Shown here in pieces: positions 55,240-63,385 of a stretch of 64,000 nucleotides of DNA. The DNA comes from Winogradskya consettensis (lineage in GTDB: Bacteria > Actinomycetota > Actinomycetes > Mycobacteriales > Micromonosporaceae). The notes under the pieces are model-generated. The model did not search any database. It saw nothing but the letters and a program-made list of their open reading frames with translations, and was not told the DNA's origin. The translations under genes were made by a program, and so were the position numbers. Within the stretch, counting starts at the first letter, position 1, and each line of letters opens with the position of its first letter. The stretch spans positions 1 to 64,000 of the forward strand of contig NZ_BOQP01000017.1 in assembly GCF_018332715.1 (NCBI RefSeq), written 5' to 3'.

Positions 55240-58143
55240 TCAACCGTTCGGGAACAACCGGCCGTACTCCGCGTAACCGGTGGCTACGTCGACCTGTGCC
55301 CAGAAGCGGTGGTAGTTGAAGGTCGGGGCGGCGCCACCGGCCAGGTACGACTGGACCTTGGGCCAGTCCGGGTCGTTCTTGTAGAAGGAACGGATGTCGA
55401 GGAACGAGACCCCCGGCTTGATCGCGTCGCCGTTGGGCATCGTGCCGGTCCAGCCCGGCGGGATGTAGATGCCCTGACCGGTGGAGGCGTTATAGACGTC
55501 GTCCATCCGGTTGTAGTCGGCGCGGGTCTCGGTGACCGAGACGCCCTTGCTGTCCTTGTACGACCAGATCGCGTCGAGCAGTCCCTTCGCGGCCGTCTTC
55601 GCCCGGGCATTACCCGACTTCGCGGCATAGTAGGTCAGCAGCTTGGCGTACGACCCGGCCACACCGAGGTCCTGGCCCTTGCTGGTCACCGTGACGCGCA
55701 GGCTGCTGTTCGCCGCCGGGCTGGACGGGTTCCACGTGGCCGGCTTGCCCGACCACGCCAGGTCCGACGGGATCTCGAAGCTGGTCGCGGAGATCGTCGA
55801 GTTGTCGAGCGCCCACGGCACCCACTTGTCGAGCACCGCCTTCGCCTTGGCGTCGCCGGACAGGTAGTAGTACTCGGCGAGGCGTTCGAGCGACCACGTC
55901 TGCATGCCGAACCAGCGGTTCGACGGCGGGTCCTCGTAGACCGGGGCCTCGACGTACGACAGCCCGTAGAACGTCGGGGTGCCCGCCGGGGGTGCCTCGT
56001 ACGCGCCGTTCCAGCTGTTGGTCGCGCCACCGGCGATGCCACCGTCGGCCGACTGCAGCCACTGGTAGAACTCGACCTGCCGGGAGAGGCTGGCCGCCCA
56101 GTCCGCCTTGGCGGTGGACGACTTCGGGGTCAGCGCGCTCGAGGTCGACAGCACGTACGCCGCCATCGGGTTCTGGTAGCCGAAGTGGCTCGTGCTGGAG
56201 CCGATCCGCCACGCCCAGCCGGCCGCCGTGTCGGTGGCGCCGCCCCACGCGTAGTACCAGGACATCAGGTTGTTGGAGCTGCTCTTGCCGGTGCCGGGAG
56301 CGCAGCCGGTCGAGGTGCAGCCCGGGTTCTTGAAGTACTTGTCGTAGAACGAGTAGCGCAGGTAGTCACCCATCTTCGCGGCGTTGGCCACGGCCGCGGA
56401 GATCTGCGAGCCCTTGCCCTGCTCGGTGGCCCAGGTGTACGCCCAGTACGCCGCCTGCACCGCGCGCGAGTCCGCGTCCGGGGCGTTGGTGTACTTCCAC
56501 TGCTTGGCGTACGACGTGTCCTTGGTGAACAGGTCGAGGTAGCCGTTGGGGCCGCCGGCCGCGAACGTGTCGCAGGACGGCTGCGGCACGGTCTCGAACG
56601 TCGACTCCTGCGGGCCCCGCTGGAACGTGTTGATGTACGCGACCCGGGTCGTCTTGTCACCGCAGTGCCCGAAGCCGTAGACGTTGTCGACGTCGAGCAG
56701 CCAGTGCATGCCGTACACGTCGGGGGTGCCGTACGTGGTCTTCAGCTCGTTGGCGAGCGGGTCCGTCCCGACGCTGACGCTGGGCTCGAGCTGCGACGGG
56801 TACTGCGACGGCAGCGGGTGCTCGGCGGCGTACGTCGCCGGCTTCGACGGGTCGTACTTGTCGTTGGTCGGCTGGTCGGCGTGCGACGGAATGATGTACT
56901 TCTCCATCGTCTGCCAGGCCGAGCTGAACGGCGCCCACTCCTGCGTCACGCGGCCGTGCTCGGCCTCGAGCCACAGCCAGTAGCTGAACGCCTCGGACGT
57001 GGTCTCGTGTCCCTGATCGGGCGCCTCGTCGATCAGCGTCTCGATCGAGTGGTACGGCACGCCCTCGGGGCTGAAGTAGCCGTTCGCCGGGTTCTTGATG
57101 TCGTTGTAGAGCTGGGTGAACCGGGCGTCGGCGCTACCCTCGGCGACCACGCTCGCGAGCACCGTCGCGGCGGTCAGGCCGGTGCCTGTTGCCGAGAACG
57201 TGGCGTTGGTGTTCACCGCGGCGGCGGCCGTCGCGGTGACGGTAACGGTCTGCGGGGTGTTCCAGTTCGCCGTGGTGAAGGTCAGCGACGCGGGTGCGGC
57301 GGAGACGGTGGTGACTCCGGCGGTACGCGCGACGGCGACGGTCGTGCCGGCGGTCGGCGCCTTGGACAGCGACACCTTGAACGTCGCCGTCTTACCCGGC
57401 GACACGGTGACGCTTGTCGAGTCCGTGACGACGGCCGGGTTCGCGGAGGCGTCGACGAAGACCGGGACGTCGGCCGTCGTGCTGCGTACTCCCGCGGAGT
57501 CGAAGGCCACCGCCTGGACGTGGTACGCGGCGGCCTGGGCGGGGACGCTGGCCCACGTGTACGCGTACGGCGCGGACGTGTCGGTCCCGAGCAGCAGCCC
57601 GTCGTGGTAGAACTCGACCTTGCTCACCGTACGGCCGGTGCCGGCCGTAGCGGTGGCGGTGACCGGGATCGAGGCGGGCGCGGTGTAGCGGGTGTTCGCG
57701 GCGGGGCTGCCGATCGCCACGGTCGGCGCGGCCACGGCCCCGTTACAGGCGGTGCCGTTCAGCGTGAACGCGGTCGGTAACGGGTTCGCCGAGGTGAACG
57801 TGGCGTTGAAGCCGGTGCTCACGCTCGCGCCGGTGCCGAGGCCGCCGTTCCACGCGACGTTGTTGACGGTGACGTGGGTGCCGGTCTGCGCGTACGTGCC
57901 GCTCCAGCCCTGGGTGACCTTCTGCCCGGCGTCGGGGAAGTCGTACTCGAGTTTCCAGCTGGTGACCGGGTCACCGGTGTTGGTGATGGCGATGTCGCCG
58001 GTGAAGCCGCCGGTCCACTGGCTCTGGACCTTGTAGACCACGCTGCAGGCGGCGGCGGCCTGCGCGGGCGGCGGGGCGGCGACGAGGACCAGCCCGGCGC
58101 CGAGCAACGCGGCGCCGAGGGCCCTGCCTGTTCTGTGTCGCAT
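55240..58143 (-). CDS. Secreted GH48 cellulase (reducing-end cellobiohydrolase) with CBM2
   Basis: The 967-aa exported enzyme has a signal peptide ending AAPPPAQAAAA (about 1-30) and a family-2 cellulose-binding module (CSVVYKVQSQWTGGFTGDIA, to ~130). An Ig-like segment (YHDGLLLGTDTSAPYAYTW) and a Calx/Ig-like linker domain (to ~330) lead into the GH48 catalytic domain (residues ~340-967). Diagnostic GH48 stretches include DEAPDQGHETTSEAFSYWLW, WLLDVDNVYGFG and DIRSFYKNDPDW. GH48 enzymes process crystalline cellulose from reducing ends. The ATG at 58143 is preceded by AGAGAGAAG. It is divergent from the GH10 xylanase, with a CebR-like operator in its leader. Confidence 0.95.
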   Translation of the reverse strand: MRHRTGRALGAALLGAGLVLVAAPPPAQAAAACSVVYKVQSQWTGGFTGDIAITNTGDPVTSWKLEYDFPDAGQKVTQGWSGTYAQTGTHVTVNNVAWNGGLGTGASVSTGFNATFTSANPLPTAFTLNGTACNGAVAAPTVAIGSPAANTRYTAPASIPVTATATAGTGRTVSKVEFYHDGLLLGTDTSAPYAYTWASVPAQAAAYHVQAVAFDSAGVRSTTADVPVFVDASANPAVVTDSTSVTVSPGKTATFKVSLSKAPTAGTTVAVARTAGVTTVSAAPASLTFTTANWNTPQTVTVTATAAAAVNTNATFSATGTGLTAATVLASVVAEGSADARFTQLYNDIKNPANGYFSPEGVPYHSIETLIDEAPDQGHETTSEAFSYWLWLEAEHGRVTQEWAPFSSAWQTMEKYIIPSHADQPTNDKYDPSKPATYAAEHPLPSQYPSQLEPSVSVGTDPLANELKTTYGTPDVYGMHWLLDVDNVYGFGHCGDKTTRVAYINTFQRGPQESTFETVPQPSCDTFAAGGPNGYLDLFTKDTSYAKQWKYTNAPDADSRAVQAAYWAYTWATEQGKGSQISAAVANAAKMGDYLRYSFYDKYFKNPGCTSTGCAPGTGKSSSNNLMSWYYAWGGATDTAAGWAWRIGSSTSHFGYQNPMAAYVLSTSSALTPKSSTAKADWAASLSRQVEFYQWLQSADGGIAGGATNSWNGAYEAPPAGTPTFYGLSYVEAPVYEDPPSNRWFGMQTWSLERLAEYYYLSGDAKAKAVLDKWVPWALDNSTISATSFEIPSDLAWSGKPATWNPSSPAANSSLRVTVTSKGQDLGVAGSYAKLLTYYAAKSGNARAKTAAKGLLDAIWSYKDSKGVSVTETRADYNRMDDVYNASTGQGIYIPPGWTGTMPNGDAIKPGVSFLDIRSFYKNDPDWPKVQSYLAGGAAPTFNYHRFWAQVDVATGYAEYGRLFPNG

Positions 58144-58194
58144 AGGGGCTTCTCTCTCTGCAGGGACGGGCTGCGGGATCGAAAGCTGTGACCG

Positions 58195-58208
58195 TGGAAG
58201 CGCTCCCA
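58195..58208. promoter_or_regulatory. CebR/CelR-type operator (TGGAAGCGCTCCCA) for GH48
   Basis: One mismatch from the 14-bp palindrome TGGGAGCGCTCCCA bound by the LacI-family cellobiose repressors CebR/CelR in actinomycetes. It lies 52 bp upstream of the cellulase start codon. Cellobiose should relieve repression. Confidence 0.85.
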
Positions 58209-58320
58209 TGAATGTCGGTGTCGTTCATCCGGATGTCAAGAGAACGAAACAAACAAATCGACTGGCGCCTATGTTGACAGCGGCCGCGGAGGTGAGTACC
58301 CATAGAGACAGCCACCGTCG

Positions 58321-58334
58321 TGGGAGCGCTTCTT
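58321..58334. promoter_or_regulatory. CebR/CelR-type operator half-conserved site (TGGGAGCGCTTCTT) for GH10
   Basis: The left half and centre match TGGGAGCGCT exactly and the right half is degenerate. It sits 20 bp before the xylanase start codon, overlapping the leader just before the ribosome binding site. Confidence 0.75.
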
Positions 58335-58353
58335 CGCGATGGAGGAGTCCCCC

Positions 58354-59682
58354 ATGCCCTTTCTAGCCACGGTCCTCGCGGCCGTCCTCAGCCTGTCGCC
58401 CTTACAGGCCCCGACGCTCGCCTCCCTCGCCACGGCCAGGGGAATCGACATCGGCGTCGCGCTCGCCCCCGCCCGGCTCAGCGAGACCGCCTACAAGACC
58501 ATCGTGGACAACGAGTTCAACCTCGTCGTCCCCGAGAACGCCATGAAATGGGACGCCACCGAGCCCACGCAGAACCAGTTCCGCTGGACCGACGGCGACG
58601 CCGTGGCCGCATACGCGCAGAGCACCGGCAAGGAGCTCTACGGCCACACCCTCGTGTGGCACAACCAGCTCCCGTCCTGGGTCTCCGCACTCGACGCGAC
58701 CGCCCTGCGCGCCGCCGTGCTGAACCACATCACCACCGTCGCCACCCACTTCAAGGGTCAGGTGTCGTCGTGGGACGTGGTCAACGAGGCCTTCTCCGAC
58801 AGCGGCGGGCTCCGGCGCTCGACGCCGTTCCAGGACAAGCTCGGCGACGGCTACATCGCCGAGGCGTTCCAGGCCGCCCGCGCGGCGGACCCCGGCGCGA
58901 AACTGTGCATCAACGACTACAACATCGAGAACATCGGCGCGAAAAGTACCGCCGTCTACAACCTGGTACGCGATTTCAAGGCTCAGGGCGTACCCATCGA
59001 TTGTGTAGGTTTTCAGGCCCATCTGATCCTCGGCCAGGTCCCCGGCGACCTGAAGGCCAACCTCCAGCGCTTCGCCGACCTCGGCGTCGACGTGCGCATC
59101 ACCGAACTCGACATCCGCATGGCCACCCCCTCGGACGCGGCCAAACTCGCCCAGCAGGCAGCGGACTACCGCTCGGTGGTGACGGCCTGCCTGGCCGTGA
59201 CCCGCTGCCAGGGCGTCACCACCTGGGGCGTCACGGACAAGTATTCCTGGATCCCCGACGTCTTCCCCGGCGAGGGCGCAGCCCTGCTCTGGGACGAGAA
59301 CTACCAGCCCAAACCGGCCTACCAGGCGGTCGCCGAAGCCCTCGGCGGCGTAACCCCGGCCGCACCCTGCAAAGCCGCCTACTCGGTGTCCAGCCAATGG
59401 AACACCGGCTTCACGGGCACCGTCACCCTCACCAACACCGGCACCACCGCCTGGTCCGGCTGGGAACTCGCCTTCGCCTACACCGCCGGCCAGACGATCA
59501 CCCAGTCCTGGAACTCGGTACTGGTCCAGCCCGGGCCCCAGACCAAGCTCACCAACGCCTCCTGGAACGGCACGGTCGCCCCCGGCGGCACGGTCTCCCT
59601 CGGCTTCAACGCATCCTGGTCCGGCACCAACCCCGCCCCCACGGCCTTCACCGTCAACGCAACGGCCTGCACTACGGTCTGA
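58354..59682 (+). CDS. Secreted GH10 endo-beta-1,4-xylanase with CBM2
   Basis: The 442-aa exported enzyme has a short signal peptide (MPFLATVLAAVLSLSP). The GH10 barrel (about 20-330) carries the acid/base in SSWDVVNEAFSDS and the nucleophile in DVRITELDIRMA, together with PENAMKWDATEP and GHTLVWHNQLPSW. A C-terminal family-2 module starts at CKAAYSVSSQWNTGFTG. ATG 58354 has GGAGGAG 6 bp upstream; the ATG at 58339 overlaps that ribosome binding site and is rejected. It cleaves xylan backbones and is likely co-induced with the divergent GH48 cellulase. Confidence 0.95.
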   Translation: MPFLATVLAAVLSLSPLQAPTLASLATARGIDIGVALAPARLSETAYKTIVDNEFNLVVPENAMKWDATEPTQNQFRWTDGDAVAAYAQSTGKELYGHTLVWHNQLPSWVSALDATALRAAVLNHITTVATHFKGQVSSWDVVNEAFSDSGGLRRSTPFQDKLGDGYIAEAFQAARAADPGAKLCINDYNIENIGAKSTAVYNLVRDFKAQGVPIDCVGFQAHLILGQVPGDLKANLQRFADLGVDVRITELDIRMATPSDAAKLAQQAADYRSVVTACLAVTRCQGVTTWGVTDKYSWIPDVFPGEGAALLWDENYQPKPAYQAVAEALGGVTPAAPCKAAYSVSSQWNTGFTGTVTLTNTGTTAWSGWELAFAYTAGQTITQSWNSVLVQPGPQTKLTNASWNGTVAPGGTVSLGFNASWSGTNPAPTAFTVNATACTTV

Positions 59683-59684
59683 CC

Positions 59685-60149
59685 GTGCTCACCTACGCCT
59701 ACGTGGGACCCGCGGACCTTCCCGCGGGTCCCCCCGGCCATGCCGTCCCGACCCCTGCCGCCTTCGCCCGGTGGGCAAGCAGGGCGGACCTGTCCGAGCC
59801 GTTCACCTATGTGGTCACCCTGGACGGCACCTTGCGCCTGGCACCCCGCCGCAGCGAGCACGTCGCCTGCGCTTCCGGTGAGCGGGTGCTGGCGGCAGGC
59901 GAGATTCTGTTCGTACGCTCGGAGCCCGGCTGGACAGCCCCCGAGGTGACCAACCAGTCCACCGGCTACTGCCCGGCCCCGTCCTGCTGGCCCGCCGTGG
60001 CGGCGGCGCTCACCCGCGCCGGCCTGAACCACCCCGGCCACTTCACCACCGAGTTCATCTTCCGCCACTGCGCCACCTGCGGCGAGCTCACCGTGGTGAA
60101 GGACGACGACTACTACTGCTACAACTGCGAAACCCCACTGCCCGCCTGA
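59685..60149 (+). CDS. Unknown protein with C-terminal zinc ribbon
   Basis: The 154-aa product starts at a GTG 2 bp after the xylanase stop. The first ~100 residues are beta-rich (FTYVVTLDGTLRLAPRRSEH, then ILFVRSEPGWTAPEVTNQST). The C-terminus has CATCGE ... YYCYNC, a four-Cys zinc ribbon. No signal peptide is present, so it is cytosolic unlike its neighbour, despite the tight spacing. I recognise no family. Confidence 0.7.
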   Translation: MLTYAYVGPADLPAGPPGHAVPTPAAFARWASRADLSEPFTYVVTLDGTLRLAPRRSEHVACASGERVLAAGEILFVRSEPGWTAPEVTNQSTGYCPAPSCWPAVAAALTRAGLNHPGHFTTEFIFRHCATCGELTVVKDDDYYCYNCETPLPA

Positions 60150-60170
60150 ACCACGTACTACCGTCGGGGA

Positions 60171-60593
60171 ATGAGCCTGACGCAGCTGATCTACTGCAGC
60201 AGGAAGAACACGGACCTGCGCCCCGAAGCGATCTTCGGCATCCGCGACCAGGCCCGGGCCAACAACGCCCGCCAGGACCTCACCGGCGTCCTGCTCTTCA
60301 ACCGCGACTGCTTCATGCAATGCCTGGAAGGCGACCGCGAACAGGTCACCGAAACCTTCGCCGCCATCTCCCAGGACGCCCGCCACGACCACGTGGCACT
60401 GGTCGCCGTCCAGGACATCCCCCAGCGAAGCTTCCCCGACTGGACCATGGGCCTCCTGGACGCCAGCTCCCCCAGCCTCCGCGCCGCCCTCGACGACATC
60501 CTCCCCAGCACCGAATTCACCCCGGAGACCCTCCCCGCCGACACCGCGGTCACGGTGATGAACCGAATGCGCACCCTGCACTTCGCCTACTGA
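60171..60593 (+). CDS. BLUF-domain blue-light photoreceptor
   Basis: The 140-aa stand-alone BLUF protein has LTQLIYCSRKNT with the flavin-adjacent Tyr8, LTGVLLFNRDCFMQCLEGD with the key Asn/Gln pair, and FPDWTMGLLD with the conserved Trp/Met region. BLUF domains bind FAD and signal blue light to a partner protein. With no effector domain attached, its partner must be separate; the window's GGDEF/EAL proteins are candidates. Confidence 0.92.
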   Translation: MSLTQLIYCSRKNTDLRPEAIFGIRDQARANNARQDLTGVLLFNRDCFMQCLEGDREQVTETFAAISQDARHDHVALVAVQDIPQRSFPDWTMGLLDASSPSLRAALDDILPSTEFTPETLPADTAVTVMNRMRTLHFAY

Positions 60594-60606
60594 GACCTGC
60601 CGAGAC

Positions 60607-61905
60607 CTACTGGCGCCGGTAGAGCTCGCCGGCGCCGACCAGCACGATGCCCGGTTCGTTCGCGGCGGCGATGACGAGGTCGTCGGTGAAGCCCGACGCG
60701 GAGTAGCAGACCAGCTTCGCGGTCTCGGCGCCGTACCGTCCCTGCGCGGTCAGCAGCACCCGGATCCGCCGCAGCCGGTCGAGGTGGGCCAGCCCCATGA
60801 TGTCGCCCCACTTCGACTCGCCGATGGCGAGCAGCGGCCGGCGGTTGTCGTCGTCCAGCCCGAAGGCGACCATGTCCAGCTCGTACGACGTCTTGTTGCT
60901 CGCGTCGTTGACCGTGCCGCTGCCGACGCGGTTCGGGTAGTCGCCGAGCAGTTCCGGTGGTGCCATGTGCCGGGTCCAGAGGCGGCACAGATGCTCGAAG
61001 TGCGGGCCGAGCACGTTGCCGACGAAACGCTGGCGGCTGCGCTGCCACAGCCTGGTCGCGTCCCGGGTGTGCTCGAGGTCGGACCAGATGGGCCGCGTGA
61101 CCGCGTGGTAGAACGTGACCAGCGGTTCCGCGATCCGGAAGCTGGTCCGGTTGTCCTTGAACACGTCGGGTTCGCGGGCGATGAGACCGCAGTCCTCGAG
61201 GACGGTCAGCGGGTGGGCCAGGTCGCCGGATTTACGGCCCAGGTAGGACGCGATGCCGCCACGGTTCGCGTTCCCGGCGGCGATCGCGGCCAGGACAGAA
61301 TGGTAGAGCCCGATGTCGTGCAGTTCCGGCTCGTCGGCCAGCAGGTATCGCGCCTCCCGGAAGAGCGGGCTGGCCGGGGACAGGACCGTGCGGACCACCC
61401 AGGAGTCGAAGTCGTCCGGGCCCGCCGGGGTGTCGTCGCGGGCGAACTCACGGCGGTAGGCGGGTGTCCCGCCCACGATCGCGTTGACCTTCAACGCGGT
61501 GGCCGGGTCGTCCACACCCCAGAACTCCGCGGCGAGCTGATGGTCGAGGGTGGGTACGACCAGCTCCAGCCCGGCCCGGCCACGCAGCGACGCGTTGCCG
61601 CTGAGCAGCCGCCCCATGAACGACATGGCCGAACCACAGAGCAGCAGACAGGTACGGCTGGAGTCGCGCTCGGCGCGCAACGGTGCGAACGCGTTCTGAA
61701 TGATCGACGGAAGCTGCGCATTGGCAGCCACCAGGTAGGGGAACTCATCGATCACCACCGGGATCCGCCGCTCCCGCCCGAGAGCGAGCAGCGCGTCGAT
61801 GGCGCTGTGCCACGTCTCGAACGAGAACGGCGCCGGAGCGTTCTGATGCTCGGCCAGCTGAGCGCCGAACTGGTTCAGCGAGTCGCGGTCGGTCGCCTCG
61901 TCCAC
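60607..61905 (-). CDS. AAA/DUF234 archaeal-type ATPase lacking its P-loop (N-terminally truncated)
   Basis: The visible product is 432 aa from a GTG and starts directly at VDEATDRDSLNQFGAQL, a segment that in intact relatives follows a Walker A (GRRRVGKT-type) region of ~60-70 residues. Retained parts are Walker B-like RRIPVVIDEFPYLV, the sensor-like LLLCGSAMSFM and a winged helix. A C-terminal DUF234 PD-(D/E)xK nuclease-like core (YELDMVAFG ... LLAIGESKWG) completes it. Without the P-loop it cannot hydrolyse ATP normally. The coding break coincides with the stop codon of the upstream alpha/beta hydrolase gene, so it looks like a deletion junction. Confidence 0.8.
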   Translation of the reverse strand: MDEATDRDSLNQFGAQLAEHQNAPAPFSFETWHSAIDALLALGRERRIPVVIDEFPYLVAANAQLPSIIQNAFAPLRAERDSSRTCLLLCGSAMSFMGRLLSGNASLRGRAGLELVVPTLDHQLAAEFWGVDDPATALKVNAIVGGTPAYRREFARDDTPAGPDDFDSWVVRTVLSPASPLFREARYLLADEPELHDIGLYHSVLAAIAAGNANRGGIASYLGRKSGDLAHPLTVLEDCGLIAREPDVFKDNRTSFRIAEPLVTFYHAVTRPIWSDLEHTRDATRLWQRSRQRFVGNVLGPHFEHLCRLWTRHMAPPELLGDYPNRVGSGTVNDASNKTSYELDMVAFGLDDDNRRPLLAIGESKWGDIMGLAHLDRLRRIRVLLTAQGRYGAETAKLVCYSASGFTDDLVIAAANEPGIVLVGAGELYRRQ

Positions 61906-61907
61906 AG

Positions 61908-62756
61908 CTATGCAAGTTGGCAGAAGTCGGTCAGGGCGGCGGCGGCCGCAGCGGGTTGCTCGTCGGGGATGAAGTGGCCGGCGTCGGCGATGGTGATGCC
62001 GGTGACCGTGGGGGCCCAGGGCTTGAGGGAGGCTGCCATGTCGGGGATCGAGCCGTGGCTGCTGGAGATGCCCAGGACCGGCAGCGTGAGGTGCTTGCGG
62101 GCCAGGGCCTCATGGTTCAGGCGCGCGGACTCGGCGGCGTCGCGGTAATAGGCCAGGGCGGCGTGGAGGCCGCCCTCGGCGGCGAGGGATGCGGCGTACA
62201 GGTCGATTTCCTGGTCACTGAATGCATCTGCGGCGAGGGACTTGGTCTTCAGGAACCATGCGACGTATTCGCGTTCGCGGCCGGCGAGGAGGACCTCCGG
62301 CAGGTCGGGCACGAGGTGGAAGGCGAAGTGCCACGTCTTCCACGCGCGGGCCGGGTCCGTCGGGATCGAGTCGGGCAGGGTGATGCCCGGGATGCCGGCG
62401 TCGAGCAGGGCGACGCCGCGGATCCGGTCCTCGAACTGCAGGGCCTGGGAGAACGCGACCCACGCGCCGATGTCATGGCCGGCCAGCCAATAGGAGGAAA
62501 CACCGAGCGACTGCACGGCGGCGTGGACCGAGGCGGCGGCCGTGTGTGTGTCGTAGCCGCCCGGGGGTCGCTCGGAGTCGCCCTGGCCGGGCAGGTCGAC
62601 GGCGATGACGTGGAATCGCTCGGCGAGGGCGGGCATCACCTTCCGCCACGCCTGCCAGGTCTGCGGGAAGCCCGCGAGCAGCACGATCGCCGGACGAGCC
62701 GGGGAACCGCCTTCGACGATGTGGAGGCCGGACCGGTGGTGGGTGAAGTCAGTCAT
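61908..62756 (-). CDS. Alpha/beta hydrolase (epoxide hydrolase-like)
   Basis: The 282-aa alpha/beta hydrolase starts MTDFTHHRSGLHIVEGGS. It has the oxyanion-hole LLAGFPQTWQAWRK, DLPGQGDSERPPGGYD, and the nucleophile elbow LAGHDIGAW, where the nucleophile is Asp, as in epoxide hydrolases and haloalkane dehalogenases. The C-terminal ADAGHFIPDEQP supplies the catalytic His. It is divergent from a TetR gene with a shared palindrome, implying ligand-induced expression. Confidence 0.9.
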   Translation of the reverse strand: MTDFTHHRSGLHIVEGGSPARPAIVLLAGFPQTWQAWRKVMPALAERFHVIAVDLPGQGDSERPPGGYDTHTAAASVHAAVQSLGVSSYWLAGHDIGAWVAFSQALQFEDRIRGVALLDAGIPGITLPDSIPTDPARAWKTWHFAFHLVPDLPEVLLAGREREYVAWFLKTKSLAADAFSDQEIDLYAASLAAEGGLHAALAYYRDAAESARLNHEALARKHLTLPVLGISSSHGSIPDMAASLKPWAPTVTGITIADAGHFIPDEQPAAAAAALTDFCQLA

Positions 62757-62773
62757 GCGAAGCACACTAGGCC

Positions 62774-62797
62774 ATCTTGAACCAAACAGTTCAAGAT
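62774..62797. promoter_or_regulatory. TetR operator between hydrolase and regulator genes
   Basis: A perfect inverted repeat ATCTTGAAC / GTTCAAGAT with a 6-bp spacer lies 18 bp from the hydrolase start and 15 bp from the TetR start, well placed to repress both divergent genes. Confidence 0.8.
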
Positions 62798-62812
62798 AAT
62801 ATGATCAGCGTC

Positions 62813-63385
62813 ATGGCAGGCAGGAAGCAGTTCGACGTCGGCACGGCACTCGAGGCCGCCATGATCCAGTTCTGGCGGGCGGGTCATGCCGACACGTCGG
62901 TGGACGACCTGTCGCGGGTGACCGGGCTCAACCGGAGCTCGCTCTACTCGTCGTTCGGCGGCAAGGATGCGCTGTTCCTGCGGTGCCTCGACCGCTACGT
63001 CACCCGTTACGGCGAGCGGTTCGATGCCGCGCTGGCCGATGCCGGTGATCAACCGGTTGCGGGCGTGCGGGCGTTCTTCGAGGTCACCCTGGAACGTATC
63101 GCCGACCCCGCGCTGCCCGACGGATGCCTGGTGGCCCAGACCGCGATGGCGATCCCGTCGCTCAGCCCGGCCGTGGCCGAGCGCGCGCAGCAGGCGGTGG
63201 GCATTCAGCAGACGCGGCTACGGGCCGCCCTCACCACAATGCCCGATCAGACAGCCGAGGTGTACGCAGTCCACGTCGCCGCCGTCAACCAGTCCCTCGC
63301 CGTCATGAGCCGGACCGGGGCGAGCGCCGCCCAGCTGCGCGCCATCGTCAGCGTGACCCTGGACGCCCTCGAGAACGCTATTTGA
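62813..63385 (+). CDS. TetR/AcrR-family transcriptional regulator
   Basis: The 190-aa product has an N-terminal helix-turn-helix (ALEAAMIQFWRAGHADTSVD ... LNRSSLYSSFGGKDALFLRC) and a C-terminal TetR_C-type ligand domain (LPDGCLVAQTAMAIPSLSP, with the Cys common in this AcrR/NemR-like subgroup). ATG 62813; an in-frame ATG at 62801 is possible. It probably represses itself and the divergent alpha/beta hydrolase. Its 3' end overlaps the convergent next gene by 8 bp. Confidence 0.92.
   Translation: MAGRKQFDVGTALEAAMIQFWRAGHADTSVDDLSRVTGLNRSSLYSSFGGKDALFLRCLDRYVTRYGERFDAALADAGDQPVAGVRAFFEVTLERIADPALPDGCLVAQTAMAIPSLSPAVAERAQQAVGIQQTRLRAALTTMPDQTAEVYAVHVAAVNQSLAVMSRTGASAAQLRAIVSVTLDALENAI

Noticed and set aside
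54712..57780. A 1022-codon plus-strand open frame
   Set aside because: It is the antisense shadow of the GH48 cellulase and AbfB genes; the translation is Arg/Gly/Val-rich without homology.
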